From NCBI GenBank assembly GCA_003345545.1, contig PRDH01000017.1, forward strand, positions 1 to 64,000: a DNA stretch of 64,000 nt, given 5' to 3'. This stretch comes from Candidatus Thorarchaeota archaeon. GTDB taxonomy: Archaea; Asgardarchaeota; Thorarchaeia; Thorarchaeales; Thorarchaeaceae. How positions within the stretch are numbered: position 1 is the stretch's first letter; every line of letters begins with the position of its first letter. The translations under genes were made by a program, and so were the position numbers. The notes beneath the pieces are model-generated. The model was not told where the DNA came from. It did no database searches and worked only from the letters and a program-made list of their open reading frames with translations. Shown here in pieces: positions 9,139 through 16,712 of this stretch.

Positions 9139-9603
9139 ATGAAATCTCTATTGATTGTGTATTCATATCATCATAGGAATACCGAGAAGATTGCCAATGC
9201 CTTCGCGAAAGTTCTTGATGCGCAAATCAAGACGCCAAAACAAGTAGAACCATCAGAGCTTCAGGAGTATGGTCTTGTAGGCTTTGGCTCTGGGATCTAT
9301 GGTGATAAACACCACGAAACTCTGCTTGATCTAGCCAATAGACTTCCACGCCTCACCGACAGGAAGGCATTCATCTTTTCAACGAGTGCAATGATAAACA
9401 CTGACAAAATCGCCAAAGACCACTCGCCCCTCCGGGGAATACTGCAATCAAAGGGCTACCTGATAGTTGATGAATTCGCATGTCTTGGTTTCAATACTAA
9501 TGGTTTCTTGAGGTTTTTTGGAGGAATGAACAAAGGCAGACCCAATGCTGAAGACCTCAAACATGCGGAGGAGTTTGCCCAGGAACTCAAGCAGAACCTG
9601 TAG
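9139..9603 (+). CDS. Flavodoxin domain protein
   Basis: This 154-aa protein starts with the FMN-phosphate-binding loop of flavodoxins (IVYSYHHRNTEKIANAFA), followed by GFGSGIYGDKHHETL, which matches the second FMN loop, and by AFIFSTSAMI. It therefore probably binds FMN and carries electrons, or acts like the protoporphyrinogen oxidase (HemG)-like or flavodoxin_5 class. Length fits a single domain. A decayed quinone-oxidoreductase gene follows immediately, with its ribosome-binding site abutting this stop codon, so the two were probably once one operon. Confidence 0.85.
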   Translation: MKSLLIVYSYHHRNTEKIANAFAKVLDAQIKTPKQVEPSELQEYGLVGFGSGIYGDKHHETLLDLANRLPRLTDRKAFIFSTSAMINTDKIAKDHSPLRGILQSKGYLIVDEFACLGFNTNGFLRFFGGMNKGRPNAEDLKHAEEFAQELKQNL

Positions 9604-9614
9604 GAGGACGGTAA

Positions 9615-9795
9615 GTGTAGGTCGAAGCAGTTGTATACGCAGAATGCGAGCCTCCGGATGTCCTTCAACTGGAAGAGCTGGAGAAACCTACTCCAAAGGA
9701 GGATTATGTACTTGTCAAAGTCTATGCACACCCCTAATGCAGTTGACTTTGATATTATGGGAGGTATTCTTCTTGCCCGCTTGAAGGGGATCTAG
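9615..9795 (+). pseudogene. Decayed medium-chain quinone oxidoreductase (MDR family), N-terminal remnant
   Basis: A strong GGAGGA at 9603-9608 precedes GTG 9615, but the second codon is TAG. From 9621 the frame reads EAVVYAECEPPDVLQLEEL and then EKPTPKEDYVLVKVYA. This is the hallmark start of zinc-free MDR/quinone oxidoreductases, which begin with an AVVY...GPPDVL...-like stretch and then a VLVKV strand. One extra C in the run at 9731-9734 shifts the frame, and the adjacent frame continues PNAVDFDIMGGILLARLKGI before a stop at 9793. A nonsense codon, a frameshift and loss of the remaining 250 or so codons mark it as dead. The rest of the gap to 9920 shows nothing recognisable. Confidence 0.7.
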
Positions 9796-9920
9796 AACGG
9801 GAATCAAGAATGCGCTGCCTCTTGGTCGGGTGAAGCAATATGCTTGATTCTCCCAAAGTCATTCACACTTGCACCAATGATATGGAATTGTGGTCTATGT
9901 CGGATAGATGGGAGCCGCAG

Positions 9921-9954
9921 AAAAAAAGGGTAGGGAGACCGTAATATGGTCTCC
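9921..9954 (-). terminator. Hairpin plus T-tract terminator of the gene at 9966-10331
   Basis: GGAGACC (9934-9940) and GGTCTCC (9948-9954) form a perfect 7-bp stem with a 7-base loop. On the minus strand the hairpin is followed, within about 8 bases, by seven T residues (A-run at 9921-9927). It lies 12 bases past the stop codon of the minus-strand gene. Confidence 0.7.
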
Positions 9955-9965
9955 TGGCTAGGGAT

Positions 9966-10331
9966 CTACTGATCTTCTAAAAGAAGTCCCGGAAGAAGGA
10001 TGAATAATCCAGGAAGGCTAAAGCCCATGAGTAGGTTGAGTATACCGACAATTGTAAATCCGGTTCTATGTCGGAGTGGTTCTTTCCGCCACATGTAGAT
10101 GATGGCGAGATAGATGATTTGGAGACCTGCTAAGATCCATATCACTATCGGGATTAGTAGTGGGTAATCTTGAATGAATGCTAGGACTGTAGGGTCGGTG
10201 ATGAAGGAGCCTAAGTCGATCATTGAGAATGCAAGGAGAACCCCAATCCCTGCAAATACCGTCAATATAATGGTTAGGACGATGAAGATTATCGCGAACC
10301 ACAATATTCTCTGTGCCGTTTCAGTTTTCAT
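9966..10331 (-). CDS. Small multi-spanning membrane protein of unknown function
   Basis: The protein is 121 aa from ATG 10331, which has GGAG 8 bases upstream. An ATG at 10364 in frame would add 11 polar residues and would be nearly leaderless relative to a TATA-like sequence near 10388. It has three to four hydrophobic segments (WFAIIFIVLTIILTVFAGIG, PLLIPIVIWILAGLQIIYLA, FTIVGILNLLMGFSLPGLFI), broadly like DUF4064-type proteins, but I cannot assign a family. A convincing terminator follows the stop. Confidence 0.6.
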   Translation of the reverse strand: MKTETAQRILWFAIIFIVLTIILTVFAGIGVLLAFSMIDLGSFITDPTVLAFIQDYPLLIPIVIWILAGLQIIYLAIIYMWRKEPLRHRTGFTIVGILNLLMGFSLPGLFILLPGLLLEDQ

Positions 10332-10505
10332 ATATTTCTCTCCATTGGTGTTGTTGTCCACCAACTGTCTTGTAATGATTAACTATATTTAATCACTTTG
10401 GTATAGTCGTGCTGACAAGGATGGCTTTCCATTCAGTTGTCTGCCTCCAGCTTTTTTGATTCTTGAGAACTTCTGGAGGTCAGTACTTTTCGTAGACTAT
10501 ATCTT

Positions 10506-11987
10506 TCATTCTTGTGGCTCTTTGTAGAGTTTCTGGTAAACCTTGGATGTCTTTCCTTCTTTCTGAAGACGATCAATGTACTCCTTTTCTTTCTGCAGAT
10601 GTATCTTGCCTAGTTCGACCTTCTTAGCGACCCACTCTTTGCCGTCCAGCCTGTACCATTTCCACAATGCGATTGCGCTGATTATGAAGCATAGTGCAGA
10701 AACTAATGCGTATCCTATCTGTATTCCAAGTATCGCTGAAGCTGATTGTACAGCCTGGGTATTATCAAATCCAAATCCACTAATGACCAGCAAGAACAAT
10801 GCATTAGCTATGGAGATAGCGGGTTTCGTGATCAGCGCGTTCATGCCTGCATAGGTTGTTTCCCGCCTCTTGCCAGTTAATATTTCATCGTTGTCGATCA
10901 CATCAGCCAATAACGGGGACCAAATCAAGATGACCGGCGCCAGACCTATTCCGACTACTACAAGACTGATCATTACTGCAACTAGCCAGCTACCTGAAAA
11001 ACATAGCAATATCAGACCCGCACTGGTTAGCATCAGCCCGATGATGTAGACCTTCTTCAAACCCCGTCGTTTCACCATTCTATCGGCAAGGAAACTGAAA
11101 AGTAGCATGAGGATAAAAATAACAAATAATGGGATAGAAGCCAGGAAACCCTGTAGCCTCAGCACGTATTGCACGAAATATATCATGGAGCCAATTACTA
11201 TCGTAAAAGCCATTTCATGAGGGAAATTCATGGCTTCGAATGCGAGAAACTCCCTATTCTTGACTGCCTTGACCATCGATTCAATGAAACCCAATGGCTC
11301 TTCAGTCCTTGCATACTCATTTTCGGTCAGGGCGTAACTCGAAAAGAACAAGACTACCCCAGCGACTATCGCTACTAGTACCATTACTGGCTGGAAGAGA
11401 GGATTCAGCTCGGTTGATGATTCACTGGTGAGTAAGATCAACGGGAGTACCATTCCCAATAGACCACCGAAAGATCCCAGAATCACGCTGTACAAGCTGA
11501 GATTGGACCTGGCTTCCTGCGTAATGCACATTTCAGCAGGCAGTGCAGTTATTACTAGTCCGACCATGGTGAACATGGAATCGAATAAGAAGAGGACCAG
11601 TAGCAGATTCCAGAACAGGGCTATTTCCGTGTTCTCCATGAGTGGGAACCAGCAAATAATGAAAGTAAGAACATAGAACGGTGCGCCGAAGCGCAGGACA
11701 GGGATTCGCCTGCCGATATCTGTATTGATCCTTTCTTGTAGAATACCGAACAAGGGGTCATTGAGAGCGTTCCAGAAGGCAAAAAGGAGCCAAGCAAGGG
11801 AAATCCATTCTTCGCTCAGACCTAGCACTATATTGTAATAAAACGTGATAGCGGAACCGAGAGCAATGACCTCAAGAAGGTTAATGGAAGCTTGAGATAG
11901 GCCAAAGGCTATCTTTGACTTTCTGGGTAGACGTTCGTCGAAAATCACAGTGAGATCTCTTTTCACTTCGTCTTCCATGTCTGTCAT
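10506..11987 (-). CDS. GPH-family (MelB-like) sugar/cation symporter
   Basis: The protein is 493 aa from ATG 11987; an in-frame TTG at 12008 would add 7 residues. It has twelve predicted helices. The N-terminal layout KIAFGLSQASINLLE and the loop DPLFGILQERINTDIGRRIPVLRFGAP match the glycoside-pentoside-hexuronide:cation family, where the acidic DP and DIGRR loop are conserved. The C-terminal tail is long and charged (KEYIDRLQKEGKTSKVYQKL). GPH proteins move sugars or other small solutes with Na+ or H+. The substrate is not readable. The promoter overlaps a 14-base palindrome that may be an operator. Confidence 0.85.
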   Translation of the reverse strand: MTDMEDEVKRDLTVIFDERLPRKSKIAFGLSQASINLLEVIALGSAITFYYNIVLGLSEEWISLAWLLFAFWNALNDPLFGILQERINTDIGRRIPVLRFGAPFYVLTFIICWFPLMENTEIALFWNLLLVLFLFDSMFTMVGLVITALPAEMCITQEARSNLSLYSVILGSFGGLLGMVLPLILLTSESSTELNPLFQPVMVLVAIVAGVVLFFSSYALTENEYARTEEPLGFIESMVKAVKNREFLAFEAMNFPHEMAFTIVIGSMIYFVQYVLRLQGFLASIPLFVIFILMLLFSFLADRMVKRRGLKKVYIIGLMLTSAGLILLCFSGSWLVAVMISLVVVGIGLAPVILIWSPLLADVIDNDEILTGKRRETTYAGMNALITKPAISIANALFLLVISGFGFDNTQAVQSASAILGIQIGYALVSALCFIISAIALWKWYRLDGKEWVAKKVELGKIHLQKEKEYIDRLQKEGKTSKVYQKLYKEPQE

Positions 11988-12002
11988 CTTGGATATTCTC
12001 TT

Positions 12003-12026
12003 AATCAACTACTGAAGTAGTAAGAT
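12003..12026. promoter_or_regulatory. Palindromic candidate operator over the GPH transporter start
   Basis: ACTACT-GA-AGTAGT (12008-12021) is a perfect 6-2-6 inverted repeat. It is extended by AATC on the left (12003-12006) and GATT on the right (12023-12026). A TATA-like GGCTTTTATC on the minus strand near 12033-12042 would put transcription start near 12010, inside the palindrome. A repressor bound here would block transcription of the transporter. The regulator is unknown. Confidence 0.5.
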
Positions 12027-12117
12027 TATCGGAGATAAAAGCCAATTGAAATACTATCGTAGTGATTGCATCTGGTATCACTGCATTTGAAAAGATATGC
12101 GCAGTTTTTGCCGACAT

Positions 12118-12126
12118 ACTTAAAAC
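12118..12126 (+). promoter_or_regulatory. TATA box of tRNA-Cys
   Basis: ACTTAAAAC lies 29-37 bases upstream of the mature tRNA 5' end at 12155, the usual distance for archaeal stable-RNA promoters. Confidence 0.55.
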
Positions 12127-12154
12127 AAGAGTAGCGTTTGGAAGGTCTAGACGA

Positions 12155-12229
12155 GCCGGTTTGGCGGAGCAGCTACGCGAGAGACTGCAGATCTCTTCTA
12201 CCAGGGTGCAAATCCCTGAGCCGGCTCCA
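12155..12229 (+). tRNA. tRNA-Cys (anticodon GCA), CCA encoded
   Basis: Folding by eye gives the following. Acceptor GCCGGTT pairs with AGCCGGC (one G-U), then discriminator T and encoded CCA (12227-12229). A 3-bp D-stem GCG/CGC. Anticodon stem AGAGA/TCTCT with loop CTGCAGA, anticodon GCA. Five-base variable loop. T-stem CAGGG/CCCTG. The discriminator U73 and GCA anticodon are the known identity set of tRNA-Cys. No intron. Two oddities: the T-loop reads TGCAAAT instead of TTCAAAT, and the D-loop GAGCAGCTA has AG where GG is normal, so both sides of the usual G18-psi55 contact are changed. Confidence 0.88.
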
Positions 12230-12396
12230 TCGATTTCTTCCATATCTATTCCGGAATGAGTCCTGCGGTGCTCGAAGTCTTGTCGGAAACGTCAATAGCC
12301 ACCAAATATCGCCTGGTTGTGAAGCCCGCTAGACTGGAATGCATCATATACCAACTCTAAAAAGTGGATGTATGAGAAACAGGAATTGGTGGTTAA

Positions 12397-13095
12397 ATGA
12401 GTCAGGTACGGTTGCAGCACGGAAGAGGCAGCTTCTCTGTATTTACAATCCTTGCGTTCACGATTCTCAGCTTATTCTTCCTTCAAGCTGTGGATATAGC
12501 TTTTGTGCAACTTGGCATCCCAATATGGCTGGCTATCATAATTATTCCCGGCTCGCTATTAGGGAGCCTGATCAACATACCGCTATACACGATTGAATCA
12601 GACTCAACTCCCTGTACCGAGGCTCCACATGTTCAGTACTGGGGCGTTAGCTATCAAGTCGTTCAGCCTGATTGCCCTGGCAAGACCCGGATCAGCATCA
12701 ATTTGGGAGGCGCTGTCATTCCCGTCGCGGTGAGCACGTACCTCATATTCATGAATTTAGTTGCTTTCCTGCAATTCCTAATCGCTGTCACAGTTGTCAC
12801 GCTTGTTGTCCATAGAGTGGCAAGGATACAACCGGATGTTGGTATCCTCACTCCAGGATTCCTCCCCGCACTTGTGGCTGTCTTTGTGACTATAGTACTG
12901 CTAGCAGTCGCTCCGGGTGCGTATAATGGCTATGCAATAGCCTATGTGTCCGGAACACTTGGCACTCTCATAGGTGCGGATATCTTGAATCTAGGAAAAC
13001 TATCCAATCTCAGGACAGGAAGTGCCTCCATCGGGGGAGCTGGAACATGGGACGGCGTCTTTCTCACAGGCATTCTAGCTGTATTCTTGCTGTAG
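12397..13095 (+). CDS. DUF1614 family membrane protein
   Basis: This 232-aa protein has about six hydrophobic segments. It carries the phrases GSLINIPLY near residue 55 and RISINLGGAVIPVAVSTYL near residue 110, which are the conserved core of the archaeal/bacterial DUF1614 family, and a late GTLIGADILNL followed by SIGGAGTWDGVFLTG. Function is unknown; an intramembrane enzymatic or transport role has not been shown. The start is ATG 12397 with GGTGG 4 bases upstream. It lies about 170 bases after tRNA-Cys. Confidence 0.8.
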   Translation: MSQVRLQHGRGSFSVFTILAFTILSLFFLQAVDIAFVQLGIPIWLAIIIIPGSLLGSLINIPLYTIESDSTPCTEAPHVQYWGVSYQVVQPDCPGKTRISINLGGAVIPVAVSTYLIFMNLVAFLQFLIAVTVVTLVVHRVARIQPDVGILTPGFLPALVAVFVTIVLLAVAPGAYNGYAIAYVSGTLGTLIGADILNLGKLSNLRTGSASIGGAGTWDGVFLTGILAVFLL

Positions 13096-13278
13096 GCAGC
13101 CCATCGATGGTCATTCAGTGATGAGCTGTGCAAACGCGTAGCATCCGTGCAAATCCCGGGCTCTTGCGCATGATGGCCCTTTCTGCAGCAGAGGACTGAG
13201 TTTCCTTAGCAAATGTTTGAAGTGATAGTTTTATTAGATTTCTTGACGAATGTCTAGTCAACCATTTGTCGAGGGAAA

Positions 13279-13932
13279 GTGTTGCCAGAAAGAGGGATGC
13301 ACGCAGAGCCGCCAAATGCAATAGAGTTGGATATCATCCGCTCCTTTGGCTGGTCCATTGTGGAGTTAGAGGAGACCCTATACGAGCGCTTTCTGCATTT
13401 GTCAGCCGCGCGCTCTCTTGTCCCTCGGGATACATTCCAGTCGCACCTTAGAGAGATGGAGGCCAAGGGATTCATTTCTCCAGTACGCCTTCATGGCATG
13501 AAGGGGTACAAACGGCTCCTGGCAGACAAGGATCTCGGGAAGTCTGTGTATCCGAATGTTCCGCTGGATGAGATCCGTCTTGCCTTGGGTAGTGTCAAAG
13601 CCAGACCTGCGTTAGAGAAGGCAAGGGCATCTACTAGGGTATCAGAAGACCTTTTCTCAAGTTCAGAAAGTGTCGGAGTGGCAATCCAAGCCGCGCTGGA
13701 GAACTGCATGCTGCGTGAAACTGGTCGGATCAGCAAAGGAGCAGTTCACGAGCACATGAAGAACATGTGTCAAGCCCTGAGCAAATCAGAGGAAGATCTC
13801 TTCGAGTACATTCGAGATCAAACGCCTGGTATTCTCATCGAGGTTGGTCAGATTCTAAGGTCTCACGGACCTGATTTTCTTCTCCTATCCTTGCGATTGA
13901 CTGAGGCTAACATAAGAAAGTACAGCTACTGA
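13279..13932 (+). CDS. Putative winged-helix-containing protein of unknown function
   Basis: The protein is 217 aa from TTG 13279 with GAGGG 6 bases upstream; GTG 13276 is an alternative. Residues about 20-85 read like a winged helix (DIIRSFGWSIVELEETLYERF, VPRDTFQSHLREMEAKGFISPV, then a basic wing GMKGYKRL). The remainder is helical (AIQAALENCMLRETGRISKGAVHEHMKNM) with no motif I recognise. A DNA-binding role is plausible but unproven. TATA-like GTTTTATTA near 13228. Confidence 0.5.
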   Translation: MLPERGMHAEPPNAIELDIIRSFGWSIVELEETLYERFLHLSAARSLVPRDTFQSHLREMEAKGFISPVRLHGMKGYKRLLADKDLGKSVYPNVPLDEIRLALGSVKARPALEKARASTRVSEDLFSSSESVGVAIQAALENCMLRETGRISKGAVHEHMKNMCQALSKSEEDLFEYIRDQTPGILIEVGQILRSHGPDFLLLSLRLTEANIRKYSY

Positions 13933-14087
13933 CACACGCAGAAATACTCCACGCATCACGGAAAGCACCGGGTGGCAGCTCTATCTGCTGCTCTCCTCTC
14001 CGAGCCAGCTATATGATTCCGGAGTCATCGGGTAGAACGATTTCAGGCCAGAATCTGGAAGGAGAGAGCAAGAATAGCCAAGCATTT

Positions 14088-15167
14088 CTACTTCTTCTTA
14101 ACGGCGATGATAACTGCCGCCACAATGAGTGTACCTGCAGCGACGAGTCCTAGTGTAAGTGGATCAACTGCATAGTTCATGCCAACAGAGAAACTCACAG
14201 ACTCTCTCTCAATCTCAAGAGTGTGATTCGTATCCTCGACTTCGATATCGACTACAAACTCACCGTTTGCCGAAGCAGTGAATTGACCCGAATACACTCC
14301 ATCGTCATCATCATCGAGGAGTTCGATGATATCAGTGAGCGTCCTATTGTTTTTGGTATATACTCGAGCATTTACCTCTGAGATGTTTTGATTGCCTGAG
14401 GATATTGCCACAGGTTGGTCATCAAGGTCTGTGATCTCCGCAGTGATGGTAAAGGTGGTACCAATAGGTGCTGTCAGAGGTTCAATGCTTGCTGATTCCT
14501 TGAATGAATAACCCAATCCCTCCCGCACCAGAGCTAGGCAGACTTCCTCTGTTGGTGCAGCTTCATTTCCTCCTCCAGTCGGGCCTCCACCAGTGCCGCC
14601 TGTGATGAAGCGATTGTCTATGACTGTGCGGTATCCTGTTCTCACTATTGCTCCGGCCTCTGCCATGTACACATTAGCGGCTAGATAGCCGACAACACTT
14701 GAACCATTCACGATATTGTCTGCATCTGCAAGAACCCTGTTACCAATGCAGACTGCAGCGATTAAGAGACCATTATCGTGGGCATATTCTATGGACTCAA
14801 GCGCCCTCGGACTTTGGACTAGGCTGTTCCACTGGCCGCCAGAAGGAATGAATAATGCATCAAACTGATTCAGAATATTGTTGTCGACCTGATTCAGGAG
14901 TAGGTCTGCAATTGTTCCTCGAGGTTCTTGGTTCAAACATGAGGGCACATCGGTATCCAAGGAGTCGGCAATTGTGGTGACATTGACTCCCCATGATTCA
15001 AGCAACTCCATTGCGTCAAAGTAATTCCACCCGAAGTAATCTGCAATGAGCATCAGCACCTTGATATCACTGATTGCCTGACCCTGTACTGCGGGCATGA
15101 GAACTGGGACTGGAACAACAGAAATCATCACAACTAGGGAAAGTAGAGTAATTGCTTTGAGTTTCAA
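14088..15167 (-). CDS. Secreted, membrane-anchored DJ-1/PfpI-like protein
   Basis: The protein is 359 aa. A signal peptide spans residues 1-31 (ITLLSLVVMISVVPVPVLM, then VQGQA). Residues about 35-225 form a DJ-1/PfpI glutamine-amidotransferase-like domain: KVLMLIADYFGW, ALFIPSGGQW and the nucleophile elbow AAVCIGNRVLAD with C140. Residues about 235-330 form a beta-sandwich domain (TFTITAEITDLDDQPV, a D-rich DDDDDGVYSGQF). A terminal helix LTLGLVAAGTLIVAAVIIAV then KKK anchors it outside the cell. DJ-1/PfpI proteins include proteases, deglycases and hydratases, and the reaction here cannot be told. The TTG start lies just downstream of a TATA element within a palindrome. Confidence 0.8.
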   Translation of the reverse strand: MKLKAITLLSLVVMISVVPVPVLMPAVQGQAISDIKVLMLIADYFGWNYFDAMELLESWGVNVTTIADSLDTDVPSCLNQEPRGTIADLLLNQVDNNILNQFDALFIPSGGQWNSLVQSPRALESIEYAHDNGLLIAAVCIGNRVLADADNIVNGSSVVGYLAANVYMAEAGAIVRTGYRTVIDNRFITGGTGGGPTGGGNEAAPTEEVCLALVREGLGYSFKESASIEPLTAPIGTTFTITAEITDLDDQPVAISSGNQNISEVNARVYTKNNRTLTDIIELLDDDDDGVYSGQFTASANGEFVVDIEVEDTNHTLEIERESVSFSVGMNYAVDPLTLGLVAAGTLIVAAVIIAVKKK

Positions 15168-15192
15168 TGGAATCCAAACTCGTTGCGTTCCT

Positions 15193-15207
15193 CTCCTATA
15201 TTAGGAG
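15193..15207 (-). promoter_or_regulatory. Palindrome enclosing TATA element of the DJ-1/PfpI gene
   Basis: CTCCTA-TAT-TAGGAG is a perfect 6-3-6 inverted repeat 26-40 bases upstream of the TTG start at 15167. Its centre is the probable TATA box (TAATATAGG on the minus strand), so a protein binding the repeat would compete with TBP. The transcript would be essentially leaderless. Confidence 0.4.
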
Positions 15208-15299
15208 CTGGTTTAACGCTGCTTCTGTTCGCACTCTAATCCTCCAAAGCGCGAATCTGGACACACATGGAAAAGTCTTCTGACCTACATCCGTTCACT

Positions 15300-16694
15300 C
15301 TAGCCTACTATAGAGAAATCGTCGAAGACAAGAGTCGGCATGTTTATGCCATAGGGAATAAGGAGGGGATCGTTTCCCACTTCTCGAAGATTCTTGAGTC
15401 CCTCATAGTAGTTGCCAGCGACTGAAACGGGCTCAACGGGCCCCTTCAGTTCTCCATTCTCGACCAAGAATGCAGATGTTGCCACACAGGAGAAGTCCCC
15501 TGTCTCTACACTTGAATGGAAGATACCGAGAGGAAAGTCGCGGATTAGTATTGCCTTTCCATCGATGGAGGAAATGATATCGTCTTCATTCTTCTTTCCA
15601 GGCACCACTTCCAGCCACTTCGTGGATGCTGTAGGTCTACTCTCATAGGGAGTGCCTCCACCAAAAACACTTCCACCTCTCGTGCAATTGCCGGTAGATT
15701 CAAGGCCATAGGCTTTTCCGAAGTAGTTGTCAAACAGGAAGTTCTTCAGTATGCCTCTTTCTACAATTGGATTTCTCCTCTGCGGAATTCCTTCTGCATC
15801 TATTGCATCTGTTTCCAATCCTAGGGGATCTTGGCCATCATCGATAATCGAGAACTTCTTTGAAGCAATTGTGTCTCCAATCCTATCGCAGAGCGGGGAC
15901 ACTCCATCGACCACTGGCCTGCCGACAGCGGACTGAGCCAAGCTGGATAGAACGTAGAGTGCGGCTGGGAGCGGAGTCCAAATTGTCTGCATCTTTGCTG
16001 TAACACCCATTTTCTTGGCGCCTAGAAGACTGATCGCGCGTATCGCAGCGTTTCTGCCCACGCCTTCAGTGTGGCAGATTCGTTCTCTGGAGGCATCAAA
16101 ATCCAAGGCGCCTTTGCGCTCTTCTCCACTAATTGCATAGACATTCACCTGACAGGAGTTTCTGTTTTTGCGTGTTGCACGAAGTACTCCTCGTGTGTTG
16201 CCAATTGCGTAGCTACCCCATGATGCTTTTGCCCCTGCAGTCACAACTCTGACTCTGGAGTCCACTGCTCTGGCTTCCTCAACTATCTCATGACAACTCC
16301 TGATGAGGTCATCAGTACCGAGTGTCAGAATTTCATCAGCAAAAGCTCCCTCTCTTCCGGCTCCCTGTGGATCAGCGAAACCCTGAAATCGATTGTCCTC
16401 GACATTCACACTATTGATTACGGCAAGGGCTTCTTTTGCAGCCTGTTTCACTCTCTCGATTGAGATTCCGCTTACCACAGCAAAACCTACCCGTTTCCCC
16501 CTAGCCGCTCGAACCGCACTACCAGCCACTGCTCCATCTTGAGCAGTCACAACGCCCTGATCAATTTCTGCATTCATCCTGTTTTCAAAGTGCACATATA
16601 TCTCAAACTCTGCAGAACTGTCCAGCCCTTTGACATACTTGAGGCCTGTATCAGTAATTGAGAGCAGTTCATCTTTTACGTTATCGAAATCCAT
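15300..16694 (-). CDS. tldE: TldE/PmbA family metalloprotease subunit
   Basis: This 464-aa protein matches PmbA/TldE. It has the N-terminal SAEFEIYVHFENRMNAEIDQGVV, the central KASWGSYAIGNTRGVLRATRKN, and the C-terminal run GGGTPYESRPTAS and GDFSCVATSAFLVENGELKGPVEPVSVAG. It lacks the HExxxH metal motif, as expected for the non-catalytic partner. TldD and TldE form a heterodimeric peptidase that degrades unfolded peptides and, in bacteria, processes some modified peptides such as microcin B17. The gene starts 18 bases after tldD on the same strand and is in the same operon. Confidence 0.93.
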   Translation of the reverse strand: MDFDNVKDELLSITDTGLKYVKGLDSSAEFEIYVHFENRMNAEIDQGVVTAQDGAVAGSAVRAARGKRVGFAVVSGISIERVKQAAKEALAVINSVNVEDNRFQGFADPQGAGREGAFADEILTLGTDDLIRSCHEIVEEARAVDSRVRVVTAGAKASWGSYAIGNTRGVLRATRKNRNSCQVNVYAISGEERKGALDFDASRERICHTEGVGRNAAIRAISLLGAKKMGVTAKMQTIWTPLPAALYVLSSLAQSAVGRPVVDGVSPLCDRIGDTIASKKFSIIDDGQDPLGLETDAIDAEGIPQRRNPIVERGILKNFLFDNYFGKAYGLESTGNCTRGGSVFGGGTPYESRPTASTKWLEVVPGKKNEDDIISSIDGKAILIRDFPLGIFHSSVETGDFSCVATSAFLVENGELKGPVEPVSVAGNYYEGLKNLREVGNDPLLIPYGINMPTLVFDDFSIVG

Positions 16695-16712
16695 TCATGA
16701 CCACCTCAGTAA

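Noticed and set aside
13130..13162. T-arm-like GTGCAAATCCCGGGCTC resembling the tRNA-Cys 3' end
   Set aside because: The flanking bases do not form a T-stem, acceptor or anticodon arm; no tRNA can be folded around it.
14013..14028. ATGATTCCGGAGTCAT near-palindrome between convergent genes
   Set aside because: One mismatch pair, no loop, and no promoter nearby; likely chance.
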